Assembly: GCA_025751475.1 (NCBI GenBank)
Contig: JAOWLD010000004.1
Coordinates: 1 to 64,000, forward strand
Length of the DNA: 64,000 nucleotides
Source: Rhodobacteraceae bacterium XHP0102
GTDB lineage: Bacteria > Pseudomonadota > Alphaproteobacteria > Rhodobacterales > Rhodobacteraceae
Direction: 5' to 3'
This document shows, in pieces, positions 45,212 to 53,309 of the stretch. Each line of letters starts with the position of its first letter. Within the stretch, counting starts at the first letter, position 1. The notes below the pieces were generated by a model, which was given only the letters and a program-made list of their open reading frames with translations, ran no database searches and was not told the origin of the DNA. A program made the position numbers and the translations under genes.

Positions 45212-46534
45212 ATGCAGACGACATTCACCCCAGAACAGTTGGCCGATCCCGCCACCGCGCGCTCGAATGAGATTTTGCGCGCCTGCGTCCATTGTGGTTT
45301 TTGCACGGCCACGTGCCCGACCTATCAAGTTTTGGGCGATGAATTGGACAGCCCCAGAGGGCGGATTTACCTGATCAAGGATATGTTGGAATCTGGGCGT
45401 GCAGCAGATGCAAAAACCGTCAAACACATTGATCGCTGCCTCTCGTGCTTGGCCTGCATGACCACCTGCCCGTCAGGCGTGCATTATATGCATTTGGTTG
45501 ACCATGCCCGCGCCCATATTGAGCGCACCTATAAACGCCCCTTTATGGATCGTCTTTTGCGCTTTGCCTTGGCGAAAATTTTACCCTATCCGACACGGTT
45601 TCGCCTTGCCCTTTTGGGGGCAAAGATTGGACGGCCTTTTGCGTTTTTGATGCCTGATGCGCGGCTCAAAGCGATGTTGGATATGGTGCCTGCGCAAATC
45701 CCACCCGTGAGCCGCAATGATGATGCGCAAAGCTTCGCGCCGCAAGGCGCGCGCAAAATGCGGGTCGCCTTGATGACGGGCTGTGCGCAAAAGGCGCTGA
45801 ACACCGACATCAACGATGCCACAATTCGCCTGCTGCGCCGTTTGGGCTGCGAGGTTGTGGTGGCCGAAGGTGCGGGTTGCTGCGGCGCGCTAACACATCA
45901 CATGGGCCGCGAGACCGAGTCTCACGGCTTTGCGGCGGCCAATATCAAAGCATGGATGCGTGAGGCGCGCGGTGACGGGTTGGACGCGATTGTGATCAAC
46001 ACGTCAGGCTGTGGAACCACAGTCAAAGATTACGGTCATATGTTCCGCAATGACCCGCTGGCGGAAGATGCAGCGACCATCTCAGGCCTTGCTGTGGACA
46101 TCACGGAACTGTTGCAGAAATTGGATTTATCTGCTGCTGAGGCCCCCGAAGATGTGAAGGTGGCCTATCATGCGGCCTGCTCGCTTCAGCATGGGCAAAA
46201 GGTAAAAACCGCGCCAAAGGACTTGCTGCGCGCGGCGGGGTTCACGGTGTTGGAACCTGCGGACAGTCACCTATGCTGTGGATCGGCGGGCACCTATAAC
46301 CTCATGCAGCCTGAAATCTCGGGCAAGCTTAAGGCGCGCAAAATCCGCACGCTAGAGGCCTTGCAGCCTGATGTGATCGCGGCCGGCAATATTGGCTGCA
46401 TGATGCAAATTGGGTCAGGCACGGGGCATCCTGTTGTCCATACGGTCGAGTTGCTTGATTGGGCCACGGGCGGGCCGAAACCGCCTGCGATGTCGCGCGC
46501 ACCGCAGGCAGGGCCCGTGCCAATTCTGCGCTGA
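45212..46534 (+). CDS. glcF: Glycolate oxidase iron-sulfur subunit GlcF
   Basis: GlcF passes electrons from the flavin subunits toward quinone. The 440-residue protein has two [4Fe-4S] ferredoxin motifs, Cys25/28/31/35 (CVHCGFCTATC) and Cys76/79/82/86 (CLSCLACMTTC), then two CCG domains (GAGCCGALTHHMG and HLCCGSAGTYN). This is standard GlcF architecture. AAGGAAGGG lies upstream. No glcC regulator, glcG or permease gene is beside the trio. Confidence 0.94.
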   Translation: MQTTFTPEQLADPATARSNEILRACVHCGFCTATCPTYQVLGDELDSPRGRIYLIKDMLESGRAADAKTVKHIDRCLSCLACMTTCPSGVHYMHLVDHARAHIERTYKRPFMDRLLRFALAKILPYPTRFRLALLGAKIGRPFAFLMPDARLKAMLDMVPAQIPPVSRNDDAQSFAPQGARKMRVALMTGCAQKALNTDINDATIRLLRRLGCEVVVAEGAGCCGALTHHMGRETESHGFAAANIKAWMREARGDGLDAIVINTSGCGTTVKDYGHMFRNDPLAEDAATISGLAVDITELLQKLDLSAAEAPEDVKVAYHAACSLQHGQKVKTAPKDLLRAAGFTVLEPADSHLCCGSAGTYNLMQPEISGKLKARKIRTLEALQPDVIAAGNIGCMMQIGSGTGHPVVHTVELLDWATGGPKPPAMSRAPQAGPVPILR

Positions 46535-46551
46535 TCCGCTGTGTCAGGGGT

Positions 46552-46580
46552 CTTGAAACCCGAATAGCTGCTTCCAATAT
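46552..46580 (+). promoter_or_regulatory. Heat-shock (RpoH-type) promoter candidate for the hsp20 gene
   Basis: CTTGAAA (46552-46558), an exact sigma-32 -35, is followed after 15 bases by CCAATAT (46574-46580), similar to the CCCCATNT -10. The resulting leader to the ATG would be about 100 bases and would include the predicted thermometer. Confidence 0.5.
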
Positions 46581-46662
46581 CAGAGAGGTCGGCGCCGCCA
46601 AGCGGGCCGACACAAAACCCCGTGGCGTGTCTCTATTTCAAGAGCGTCACGACTGACTTGGT

Positions 46663-46681
46663 ATCGCTTCTGATGGAGGAT
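46663..46681 (+). promoter_or_regulatory. ROSE-type RNA thermometer stem masking the hsp20 ribosome site
   Basis: AUC (46663-46665) pairs with GAU (46679-46681) and CUUC (46667-46670) pairs with GGAG (46675-46678), around UGAU. G46666 is bulged opposite the Shine-Dalgarno. The 5' strand holds UCGCU, the conserved U(U/C)GCU of ROSE elements, and the 3' strand is the GGAGGA ribosome site six bases before the ATG. Melting on heating would expose it. Confidence 0.72.
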
Positions 46682-46686
46682 GTCTT

Positions 46687-47160
46687 ATGCGAAACTACGA
46701 CCTAACCCCGCTGTATCGTGCCACTGTCGGCTTTGATCGTATGGCCGATTTACTCGATAGCCTGCTGTCGCAGGACACAAGCACGACCAGCTATCCCCCC
46801 TATAATATCGAAAAGACCGATGAGAATGCCTATCGCATTTCCATCGCCGTTGCAGGCTTTGCCGAAGATGAGCTGCGCGTGGAACAGCGCGAAGCGGAAC
46901 TGGTGATTGCCGCCCGCAAGGAAAAAGACGAGGCGCCGCGCACATATCTGCACCGTGGCATTGCCACCCGTGCCTTTGAGCGGCGCTTCCAATTGGCCGA
47001 TCATGTGCGCGTGACGCAGGCCAGCCATGAAAATGGGATGCTGCACATTGATCTCTTACGTGAGGTGCCCGAGGCGAAGAAGCCGCGTCAGATCGCGATC
47101 AGCTCACCGCGTGGCGCATCCTCTGCGCCTGCGTTAGAGGTTGCAGATATCGAAGCCTAA
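46687..47160 (+). CDS. Small heat-shock protein, Hsp20/IbpA family
   Basis: This ATP-independent holdase binds unfolding proteins. The 157-residue protein has an N-terminal FDRMADLLDSLL helix, an alpha-crystallin domain from about 35 to 130 (YNIEKTDENAYRISIAVAGF, ELVIAARKEK, GIATRAFERRFQLADHVRV) and a C-terminal tail. The KPRQIAI sequence near its end supplies the I-x-I-like anchor. Upstream are a sigma-32-like promoter and a ROSE-like stem, consistent with double heat control. It stands alone, ended by a strong hairpin. Confidence 0.9.
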   Translation: MRNYDLTPLYRATVGFDRMADLLDSLLSQDTSTTSYPPYNIEKTDENAYRISIAVAGFAEDELRVEQREAELVIAARKEKDEAPRTYLHRGIATRAFERRFQLADHVRVTQASHENGMLHIDLLREVPEAKKPRQIAISSPRGASSAPALEVADIEA

Positions 47161-47175
47161 CCTGCCCTAAGACGG

Positions 47176-47209
47176 CCCCCGCGTGCGCAATGCCCCGCGT
47201 GCGTGGGGG
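47176..47209. terminator. Bidirectional hairpin after hsp20
   Basis: CCCCCGCGTGCGC (47176-47188) pairs with GCGCGTGCGTGGGGG-type arm 47197-47209 over 13 positions, three of them G-U wobbles, around an 8-base loop, then TTTA. It lies between two convergent genes and can serve both. Confidence 0.75.
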
Positions 47210-47210
47210 T

Positions 47211-48095
47211 TTAGAACCATTGGCCAGGTTCCATCAGGCCCAAATCCATCAATTGCTGGCTTGACCATTGGAACCGCTTGGACCGATGCCAGCGGAAGTC
47301 ACCAATCTCATAGCGCGAGCCTGCATTGCTGCGCAGCGCCTTGGCCACCCGAAACGAACAGATGGTTGCGGTGATCGAGTGATGCCACTGGCAGGCAAAT
47401 GTGTTCATTTCCTCATCATTCAGACGATGATCCTCTAGCAAGCGCAGCCCCGGCTTGGCGCGGAAAAATCCAATACGATCAATGCGCCGTCTTGATTTTG
47501 GAACGTGTTCCTCAAAGCGCCATCTCAACCCGCCATAAAAGTCATGCTGGCGATCTTTTGCTTGCCCCTGTTCATCGCGCCGTGCATCGGCAAAATATCC
47601 TGCACTGTCGAGCATCGCTGGATCCAGACTAACGGCATTTGGGGCGACATTGAGGTCTGGTGCATAGAGATCAATCACATAGGTCAGCACAGTATCGCGG
47701 CGTTCTTCTGTGATAAAGGCGGCCATTTCCCCTGCGGTGCGATCCTCGCAAAAGGGGTAGAAAAAAAACTCGGCGTTGTAGCAGTAGTGAATCCATTGAT
47801 CTGGCACGAGGGGGATCAGCGCATTGACCACATCGGCCGCAGCATCGGGACGGCGGGTATGATCGCGAATGATGGAGAGCGTCTTGGGGTCATGTCCTTC
47901 AATCTCTTGTGACAGGTCCATCGCAACTGGGGCGCATAGAAAAACGTGTTGAAACCCTAATTGCAGGAGATGCGAAAGGCTGGCAGCCAGTTCCACGCGA
48001 TCCTCTGCGATCAAAACCGCAAAAGGCCCTTTGCCAAAACTGCCCTTTGAACAACGGCGAAGCTCTGCCAAAGAGGCGTATTCTTTGATCTGCAT
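47211..48095 (-). CDS. Unrecognised soluble protein, possibly glycosyltransferase-like
   Basis: I do not recognise this 294-residue cytoplasmic protein. It opens MQIKEYASLAELRRCSKGSF and has a nucleotide-binding-like start (FAVLIAEDRVELAASLSHLL). YCYNAEFFFYPFCEDRT and VLTYVIDLYAPDLN follow, then an Arg- and Trp-rich C-terminal third. The alternating hydrophobic strands and acidic motifs suggest a Rossmann or GT-A-like fold, only weakly. No TM or signal is seen. ATG 48095 is chosen; a TTG at 48143 would add 16 residues. It lies between hsp20 and miaB, convergent with the first and divergent from the second. Confidence 0.6.
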   Translation of the reverse strand: MQIKEYASLAELRRCSKGSFGKGPFAVLIAEDRVELAASLSHLLQLGFQHVFLCAPVAMDLSQEIEGHDPKTLSIIRDHTRRPDAAADVVNALIPLVPDQWIHYCYNAEFFFYPFCEDRTAGEMAAFITEERRDTVLTYVIDLYAPDLNVAPNAVSLDPAMLDSAGYFADARRDEQGQAKDRQHDFYGGLRWRFEEHVPKSRRRIDRIGFFRAKPGLRLLEDHRLNDEEMNTFACQWHHSITATICSFRVAKALRSNAGSRYEIGDFRWHRSKRFQWSSQQLMDLGLMEPGQWF

Positions 48096-48248
48096 AAGCG
48101 ATCTGTTCCGTTTTTTTAAAATGATATCGTAACCCACGGCCAATGTGCGGGGCTTTGGCGTTTATTGCAATGGGTCAGATGCGTTGATGTAGGGGACGAG
48201 TTGGGCTAAATGGCGCTGTGTTGCATTTGGCAAAGAAAGTTTCTCGGT

Positions 48249-49571
48249 ATGTCTGCACCCAAAAAGCTGTTCGTAAAGACCTATGGCTGTCAGATGAATG
48301 TCTACGACAGCGAGCGGATGGCGGAGGCGTTGTCAACGCAGGGCTATGAGCAGGTGGGCAGTGCTGAGGAAGCGGATATGATCCTGCTCAACACGTGCCA
48401 TATTCGAGAGAAGGCCTCGGAGAAAATCTATTCCGAATTGGGCCGATTGAAGCCGTTGCGCGATGCGAAGCCCGCATTGAAGATCGGGGTTGCCGGTTGT
48501 GTTGCGCAGGCCGAAGGGGCCGAGATCATGCGCCGCCAGCCTTTGGTTGATCTGGTGGTTGGGCCGCAAACCTATCATCGCTTGCCTGCAATGATGCGCG
48601 CCGTTGAGGCGGGGGAAAAGGCGCTAGACACAGATTTCCCCGAAGAAGACAAATTCTTGCATCTGCCCAAAGATCGCCGCGCCAAGCGTGGGCCTTGCGC
48701 GTTTTTGACGGTGCAGGAAGGCTGCGATAAGTTTTGTGCCTTCTGCGTGGTTCCCTATACCCGCGGGGCCGAGGTCAGCCGCCCCGTGGCCCGAATTTTG
48801 AGCGAGGCGCAGGATTTGGTCGACCGCGGTGTGCGTGAGATCACGCTGCTGGGACAGAATGTAAATGCCTATCATGGGAAGGATGAGGCGGGCCGTGAAT
48901 GGGGGCTTGCCCAGCTGATCCGTGAATTGGCAACAATCGAAGGGCTGGCCCGCATCCGCTTCACCACCTCGCATCCCAATGATATGGACGATGATCTCAT
49001 TGCGGCCTTTGGTGACTGCGAAAAGCTGATGCCCTATCTGCATCTTCCTGTTCAGTCAGGGTCAGATCGGATTCTGAAGGCGATGAATCGCAAGCATACA
49101 GCGCAAAGCTATCTTGACCTGATTGCCCGTATTCGTGCAGCGCGGCCTGATCTGCTGCTGTCTGGCGATTTCATCGTGGGGTTCCCAGGCGAAACAGACG
49201 CGGATTTCGCGCAAACCATGGATCTGGTGCGCAAGGTGAATTACGGGCAGGCTTATTCGTTCAAATATTCGGCCCGTCCTGGCACGCCCGCAGCCGAGCG
49301 TGCGGAGGTCGCCCCCGAGATTGCAGATGCCCGCTTGCAAGCGTTGCAGGCGTTGTTAACCGAACAACAAAAAGCTGCTCAAGATGGGATGGTTGGCCGT
49401 GAATTGCCTGTTTTGTTTGAAAAACACGGGCGGCAAGAGGGGCAATTGGTTGGAAAATCGGGTTATTTGCACTCGGTTCATGCGGTGGCGCCCGTGCAGA
49501 TGATTGGTCAGGTTGCGATGGTCCGAATCATAAAATCGGTCGCTAACTCGTTGACGGGCGAATTGATTTAA
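48249..49571 (+). CDS. miaB: tRNA methylthiotransferase MiaB
   Basis: MiaB adds a methylthio group to i6A37 of tRNAs reading UNN codons. The 440-residue protein has the three MTTase cysteines (Cys14, Cys50, Cys84), the radical-SAM CxxxCxxC (Cys159, 163, 166) and a C-terminal TRAM domain. ATG 48249 ([17 protein letters not shown]) fits the family; an upstream extension to 48210 is not conserved. In many alphaproteobacteria miaB precedes phoH-ybeY-corC-lnt; here two exported-protein genes intervene. Confidence 0.95.
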   Translation: MSAPKKLFVKTYGCQMNVYDSERMAEALSTQGYEQVGSAEEADMILLNTCHIREKASEKIYSELGRLKPLRDAKPALKIGVAGCVAQAEGAEIMRRQPLVDLVVGPQTYHRLPAMMRAVEAGEKALDTDFPEEDKFLHLPKDRRAKRGPCAFLTVQEGCDKFCAFCVVPYTRGAEVSRPVARILSEAQDLVDRGVREITLLGQNVNAYHGKDEAGREWGLAQLIRELATIEGLARIRFTTSHPNDMDDDLIAAFGDCEKLMPYLHLPVQSGSDRILKAMNRKHTAQSYLDLIARIRAARPDLLLSGDFIVGFPGETDADFAQTMDLVRKVNYGQAYSFKYSARPGTPAAERAEVAPEIADARLQALQALLTEQQKAAQDGMVGRELPVLFEKHGRQEGQLVGKSGYLHSVHAVAPVQMIGQVAMVRIIKSVANSLTGELI

Positions 49572-49640
49572 CAGCACCGTTACATCTGTGAATGGTCTTG
49601 CCAGCACGTCGGCCTTCGCCCGATTAACGAACAATCCACC

Positions 49641-49658
49641 ACAATCATTTGCGATTGT
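49641..49658 (+). terminator. Weak terminator after miaB
   Basis: ACAATC (49641-49646) pairs with GATTGT (49653-49658) around ATTTGC, then TTCTTAATTAA. The stem is AT-rich and weak. It sits in a 214-base AT-rich gap (49572-49785) that must contain the promoter for the OmpA-like gene, though no clear hexamer pair is visible. Confidence 0.4.
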
Positions 49659-49785
49659 TTCTTAATTAATGTCTAAATATTGACATATTTTGCTTTTCGC
49701 TGAGGCGCAGCTTCGCTATCTTCCACGCATGATGGTCTGTTAACCATATGTTGCGGTGTTTTGCGGCATTGGTTTCGGGAAACGA

Positions 49786-50373
49786 ATGTTGAGATTGGCC
49801 GTGCGTTCAAAACTCTCTACCCATGTCTTCGCAGCATTTGCGATGCTTGTCGTTGGTGCTGCGGCCTTCATTGCGGTGCCGCACGTTGCGTCCGCGCAAA
49901 CGGCGGCGATCACAGGCCGTGTGCAGCCTGGCATTTGGATTGATCCAGATGGTTGTATGCATTGGGTCGCTGATGGCGGTCTGGAAGGCTATATGGAGGG
50001 GCGGGTGAACCCTGAAACGGGGATGCCCGTGTGTATGCGGGGCAACACCTGTGCTGTGACCAATTCCGATGTTCTATTTCGGACCGATAGCGCGCAGCTT
50101 CACCCGAATGCCCGCGCCCAGCTTGAGCAATTTTTCCGTTCTGCAGGTGCTTTTGCCTATGCGATTTACGGGCATACCGATGCGCGCGCCTCTGATGAGT
50201 ATAATTTGCGCCTGTCACGGGCACGTGCGCAATCCGTTGCCAATGTCGCCCGCAGCGTTGGCGCGCGCGTGGCGCGCGAGATCGGTTATGGCGAGCGGCG
50301 TCCGATTGTCGCCAATGACAGCCCAGCCAATTTGCAGCGCAATCGCCGCGTAGAGATCGTGTGTTACAGATGA
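49786..50373 (+). CDS. OmpA-family exported protein with DPDGC module
   Basis: This 195-residue exported protein has a Sec signal with cleavage expected after ASA (residues 35-37). A Cys-bounded module at 49-83 contains WIDPDGCMHW, EGY and GMPVC. A C-terminal OmpA peptidoglycan-binding domain follows (LFRTDSAQLHPNARAQLEQF, IYGHTDARASDEYNLRLSRA, GYGERRPI, NRRVEI). It likely anchors to the cell wall. The module recurs without gaps in the next gene's product. ATG 49786 follows a weak GGGAAACG site. Stop and next start overlap as ATGA. Confidence 0.85.
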   Translation: MLRLAVRSKLSTHVFAAFAMLVVGAAAFIAVPHVASAQTAAITGRVQPGIWIDPDGCMHWVADGGLEGYMEGRVNPETGMPVCMRGNTCAVTNSDVLFRTDSAQLHPNARAQLEQFFRSAGAFAYAIYGHTDARASDEYNLRLSRARAQSVANVARSVGARVAREIGYGERRPIVANDSPANLQRNRRVEIVCYR

Positions 50374-50714
50374 TGGGGGCAATGATGCGGCAGCACAGTT
50401 TGGCGATTGTTTTGCTTGGGGCTGCAGCTTTGTTGGCGGGCTGCTCAACCATCGATAGGCCAGTTGCAAGCAACCGTGATCGCGGGATTGATGCAAAAGA
50501 CCTCAGCCAATTGCAGGCTGCGATTTATGTGGATCCAGATGGATGCCACATTTGGATGATTGATGATGGCGCGGAAGGATATTGGTCGCGCCGCCGTGAC
50601 CCTGTGTCTGGCTTACCCGTTTGCACTGCGATCGCGCCGCCCAATTCAATCGTGGGTGATTACACCACGGGCGGCGGCGTGTTTTCGGATGTTCGGTCAG
50701 CGGGCTTGTTTTAG
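50370..50714 (+). CDS. Small lipoprotein with DPDGC module
   Basis: This lipoprotein of about 114 residues has lipobox LLAGC (Cys25 with the start at 50370), then a short linker. The module at residues 51-85 (YVDPDGCHIW, EGY, GLPVC) aligns without gaps to that of the preceding OmpA-like protein. Four ATGs (50370, 50373, 50382, 50385) could start it; the first gives an ATGA overlap. Coupled expression and a shared domain suggest the two act together at the outer membrane. No known family is recognised. Confidence 0.75.
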   Translation: MMGAMMRQHSLAIVLLGAAALLAGCSTIDRPVASNRDRGIDAKDLSQLQAAIYVDPDGCHIWMIDDGAEGYWSRRRDPVSGLPVCTAIAPPNSIVGDYTTGGGVFSDVRSAGLF

Positions 50715-50838
50715 GGCCAACTCTGCGCGGGTTGTCGCCTAGATATGTGAAATTTTTGCGTATCTCACACTAGCTATTGATTTGGCCCGCGTGGATTGGC
50801 ACTCTCAATGCAAGAATCTTCTCTGAGCGAAGGAGAGT

Positions 50839-51858
50839 ATGTTGGCATTGTCCACACTGAGCGCGCCCGCTACATCCAGTTCTGGCCCTTCTGCGGATTT
50901 GCAGCTGAGTTTCCCTGACAATCGCCTTCTCATTGATCTTTGCGGTGAATTTGACCGCAACCTGACCCAAATTGAATCGACACTTTCTGTTCAGATCATT
51001 CGGCGGGGCAATCAATTGGCCGTTCATGGCGAGGCACGCGAGCGCGCCGCCGAAGTTCTGGGCAGCCTCTATGCGCGGCTTGAGGCAGGTAAATCCGTAG
51101 AGAGTGAAGACATCGAAGGTGCGATTCGGATGCGCGGTTCTGTCGAGGGGACAGGCGCGCGCGCGGGCGACCAGATCGAGATGTTCGGTGCCTCCTCGCT
51201 TGAGATCGGCACGCGCAAGAAAACAGTCGAGCCGCGCACCGATGCGCAAAAGGCCTATGTGCAGAATTTGCTGAAAAATGAATTGGCCTTTGGCATTGGC
51301 CCCGCTGGGACAGGCAAAACTTATTTAGCAGTTGCCGTGGCGGTGAACCGTCTGATCAATGGCCATGTTGATAAAATCATCCTGTCACGCCCCGCGGTTG
51401 AGGCGGGCGAGCGGTTGGGGTTCCTGCCAGGCGATATGAAGGACAAGGTGGATCCTTATATGCAGCCTTTGTATGACGCGCTGCATGATTTCTTGCCAGG
51501 GCGGCAGCTGCAGAAATTGATGGAAGAAAAGACCATCGAAATCGCGCCATTGGCCTTTATGCGCGGACGGACATTGGCCAATGCCTATGTGGTTTTGGAC
51601 GAGGCGCAAAACGCGACCACGATGCAGATGAAGATGTTTCTGACCCGCCTTGGGCGCGGCAGCCGTATGGTGATCACAGGGGATCGGAGCCAAGTGGATT
51701 TGCCACGTGGTGTCAGCTCTGGCCTTGCCGATGCCGAGCGCATTTTGGGTGCGGTGTCAGGGATCAGCTTTAATTACTTCACCGCCAAAGATGTCGTGCG
51801 CCATCCGATGGTTGCCAAGATTATCGAGGCCTATGATGCCGATGAAGCGCAAACCTAA
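50839..51858 (+). CDS. PhoH-family ATPase
   Basis: PhoH-like proteins are P-loop ATPases linked to RNA metabolism, often beside ybeY. The 339-residue protein has an N-terminal KH-like region (residues about 25-90), Walker A GPAGTGKT at 154-161, Walker B VVLDEAQNAT with Asp254-Glu255, and the ITGDRSQVDLP sensor. AAGGAGAG precedes the ATG. It leads the conserved phoH-ybeY-corC-lnt group. Confidence 0.9.
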   Translation: MLALSTLSAPATSSSGPSADLQLSFPDNRLLIDLCGEFDRNLTQIESTLSVQIIRRGNQLAVHGEARERAAEVLGSLYARLEAGKSVESEDIEGAIRMRGSVEGTGARAGDQIEMFGASSLEIGTRKKTVEPRTDAQKAYVQNLLKNELAFGIGPAGTGKTYLAVAVAVNRLINGHVDKIILSRPAVEAGERLGFLPGDMKDKVDPYMQPLYDALHDFLPGRQLQKLMEEKTIEIAPLAFMRGRTLANAYVVLDEAQNATTMQMKMFLTRLGRGSRMVITGDRSQVDLPRGVSSGLADAERILGAVSGISFNYFTAKDVVRHPMVAKIIEAYDADEAQT

Positions 51859-51870
51859 GGCCCAAGCGCG

Positions 51871-52374
51871 ATGGAAATTGACATTCTGATTGAGGCTGAT
51901 GCGTGGGAAAATACCGCGATCAAGGAGATCAGCGCGCGCGCGGCTGAGGCGGTCTGTGCGGTTCTTGCGCTTGAGCCGCACCGTTTTGCGCTGTCGGTTT
52001 TGGCCTGCGATGATGCCCGTATCGCCGCGTTGAACGCAGATTTTCGGGGCAAACCTGTGCCGACCAATGTCTTGTCTTGGCCCAGTCGGGATATTGAACT
52101 GCCCATAGGTCAGATGCCTGATCTGCCCCGTCCCGCTGCAAGCGATCCGCCGCATGAATTGGGGGATATTGCCATATCTTATGACACCTGTGCCCGTGAA
52201 GCGGTCGAGCAGGGCAAATTATTTGATGCGCATTTGACTCATCTTATGGTGCATTCAACCCTTCATTTGTTGGGTTTTGATCACATAAATGACGCAGATG
52301 CAGGGGTGATGGAAAGTTTAGAGACACGTATCCTTGCAACATTGGGGGTATCTGACCCATATTGCGAGGGATGA
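51871..52374 (+). CDS. ybeY: Endoribonuclease YbeY
   Basis: YbeY matures the 16S rRNA 3' end and takes part in ribosome quality control. The 167-residue protein has the zinc triad HxxxHxxxxxH (His128, His132, His138 in HSTLHLLGFDH) and LNADFRGKPVPTNVLSWP. It starts 12 bases after phoH, as in most proteobacteria. A 35-base gap leads to corC. Confidence 0.95.
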   Translation: MEIDILIEADAWENTAIKEISARAAEAVCAVLALEPHRFALSVLACDDARIAALNADFRGKPVPTNVLSWPSRDIELPIGQMPDLPRPAASDPPHELGDIAISYDTCAREAVEQGKLFDAHLTHLMVHSTLHLLGFDHINDADAGVMESLETRILATLGVSDPYCEG

Positions 52375-52409
52375 CACGTGTTTGGTCAGTCTAATTTTGG
52401 AAAGGGGCC

Positions 52410-53309
52410 ATGAGCTCAAATCCCGAACCCTCGTCTATTGCGGCGCAGAGCGCGCCCCATGAAGACGAGCCTTTGCCGCAAAGGCAGAGCTTTTTTTCTC
52501 GCCTTTTTGGTTCCGCCCCATCGGAGCCAAGTGTTGCCGAGCCGCCCGATCATCATGCGTTGCACGATCATCCCACTGATGCAAATGGCCGTGCGCAATT
52601 TGGGATGTCAAATTTGCGCCGCTTGCGGGTTGAGGATGTGTCGATTCCGCGCGTGGAAATCACGGCGGTGCCTGCCGATATCGGGCTTGATGATCTGATT
52701 GCGGTCTTCCGCGAAAGCGGCAACACGCGCCTTCCTGTTTATGATGGCACGCTTGATAGCCCCATTGGGCTTGTGCATCTCAAAGACGTTGCTTTGGGGC
52801 ACGGGTTTCAATCTGCGGCGGGGGCGTTCAATTTGCGCAAGATGCTGCGCCAAATTCTTTATGCGCCCCCCTCCATGCCGATTGGGGTCTTGCTGCAAAA
52901 GATGCAGAGCGAACGGACCCATATGGCGCTGGTGATTGATGAATATGGCGGTGTTGATGGGTTGGTCACCATTGAGGATTTGATCGAACAGGTCATAGGC
53001 GAAATTGAAGACGAGCATGATGTCGAAGAAGACAGCCCATGGAGCCACGAGAAATCAGGTGCCTATCTCGCCTTGGCGCGCGCGCCATTGGATGAGTTCG
53101 AAGCGGAGATCGGGATCAAGCTTCTCGATGCAGAAGAGGACGAGGAAATCGACACTTTGGGTGGCTTGGTCTTCAAGTTGACGGGTCGCGTCCCCGCGCG
53201 GGGCGAGATTGTGCCGCATCCCTCAGGCGCCGAGTTCGAAGTGGTCGATGCCGATGCACGGCGGATCAAGCGGTTGCGCGTGCGCTTGCCACAGGGCAGT
53301 GCTGCGTGA
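52410..53309 (+). CDS. CorC-type CBS domain protein
   Basis: This 299-residue cytoplasmic protein has two CBS domains (about 70-195; VEDVSIPRVEITAVP, GLVHLKDVALG, MALVIDEYGGVDGLVTIEDL) and a C-terminal CorC_HlyC domain. Such proteins are tied to Mg2+ or Co2+ efflux or hemolysin-C-like functions. The TM DUF21 domain of larger relatives is absent, as in E. coli CorC/YbeX. It is coupled to lnt by GTGA overlap, a conserved pairing. Confidence 0.88.
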   Translation: MSSNPEPSSIAAQSAPHEDEPLPQRQSFFSRLFGSAPSEPSVAEPPDHHALHDHPTDANGRAQFGMSNLRRLRVEDVSIPRVEITAVPADIGLDDLIAVFRESGNTRLPVYDGTLDSPIGLVHLKDVALGHGFQSAAGAFNLRKMLRQILYAPPSMPIGVLLQKMQSERTHMALVIDEYGGVDGLVTIEDLIEQVIGEIEDEHDVEEDSPWSHEKSGAYLALARAPLDEFEAEIGIKLLDAEEDEEIDTLGGLVFKLTGRVPARGEIVPHPSGAEFEVVDADARRIKRLRVRLPQGSAA

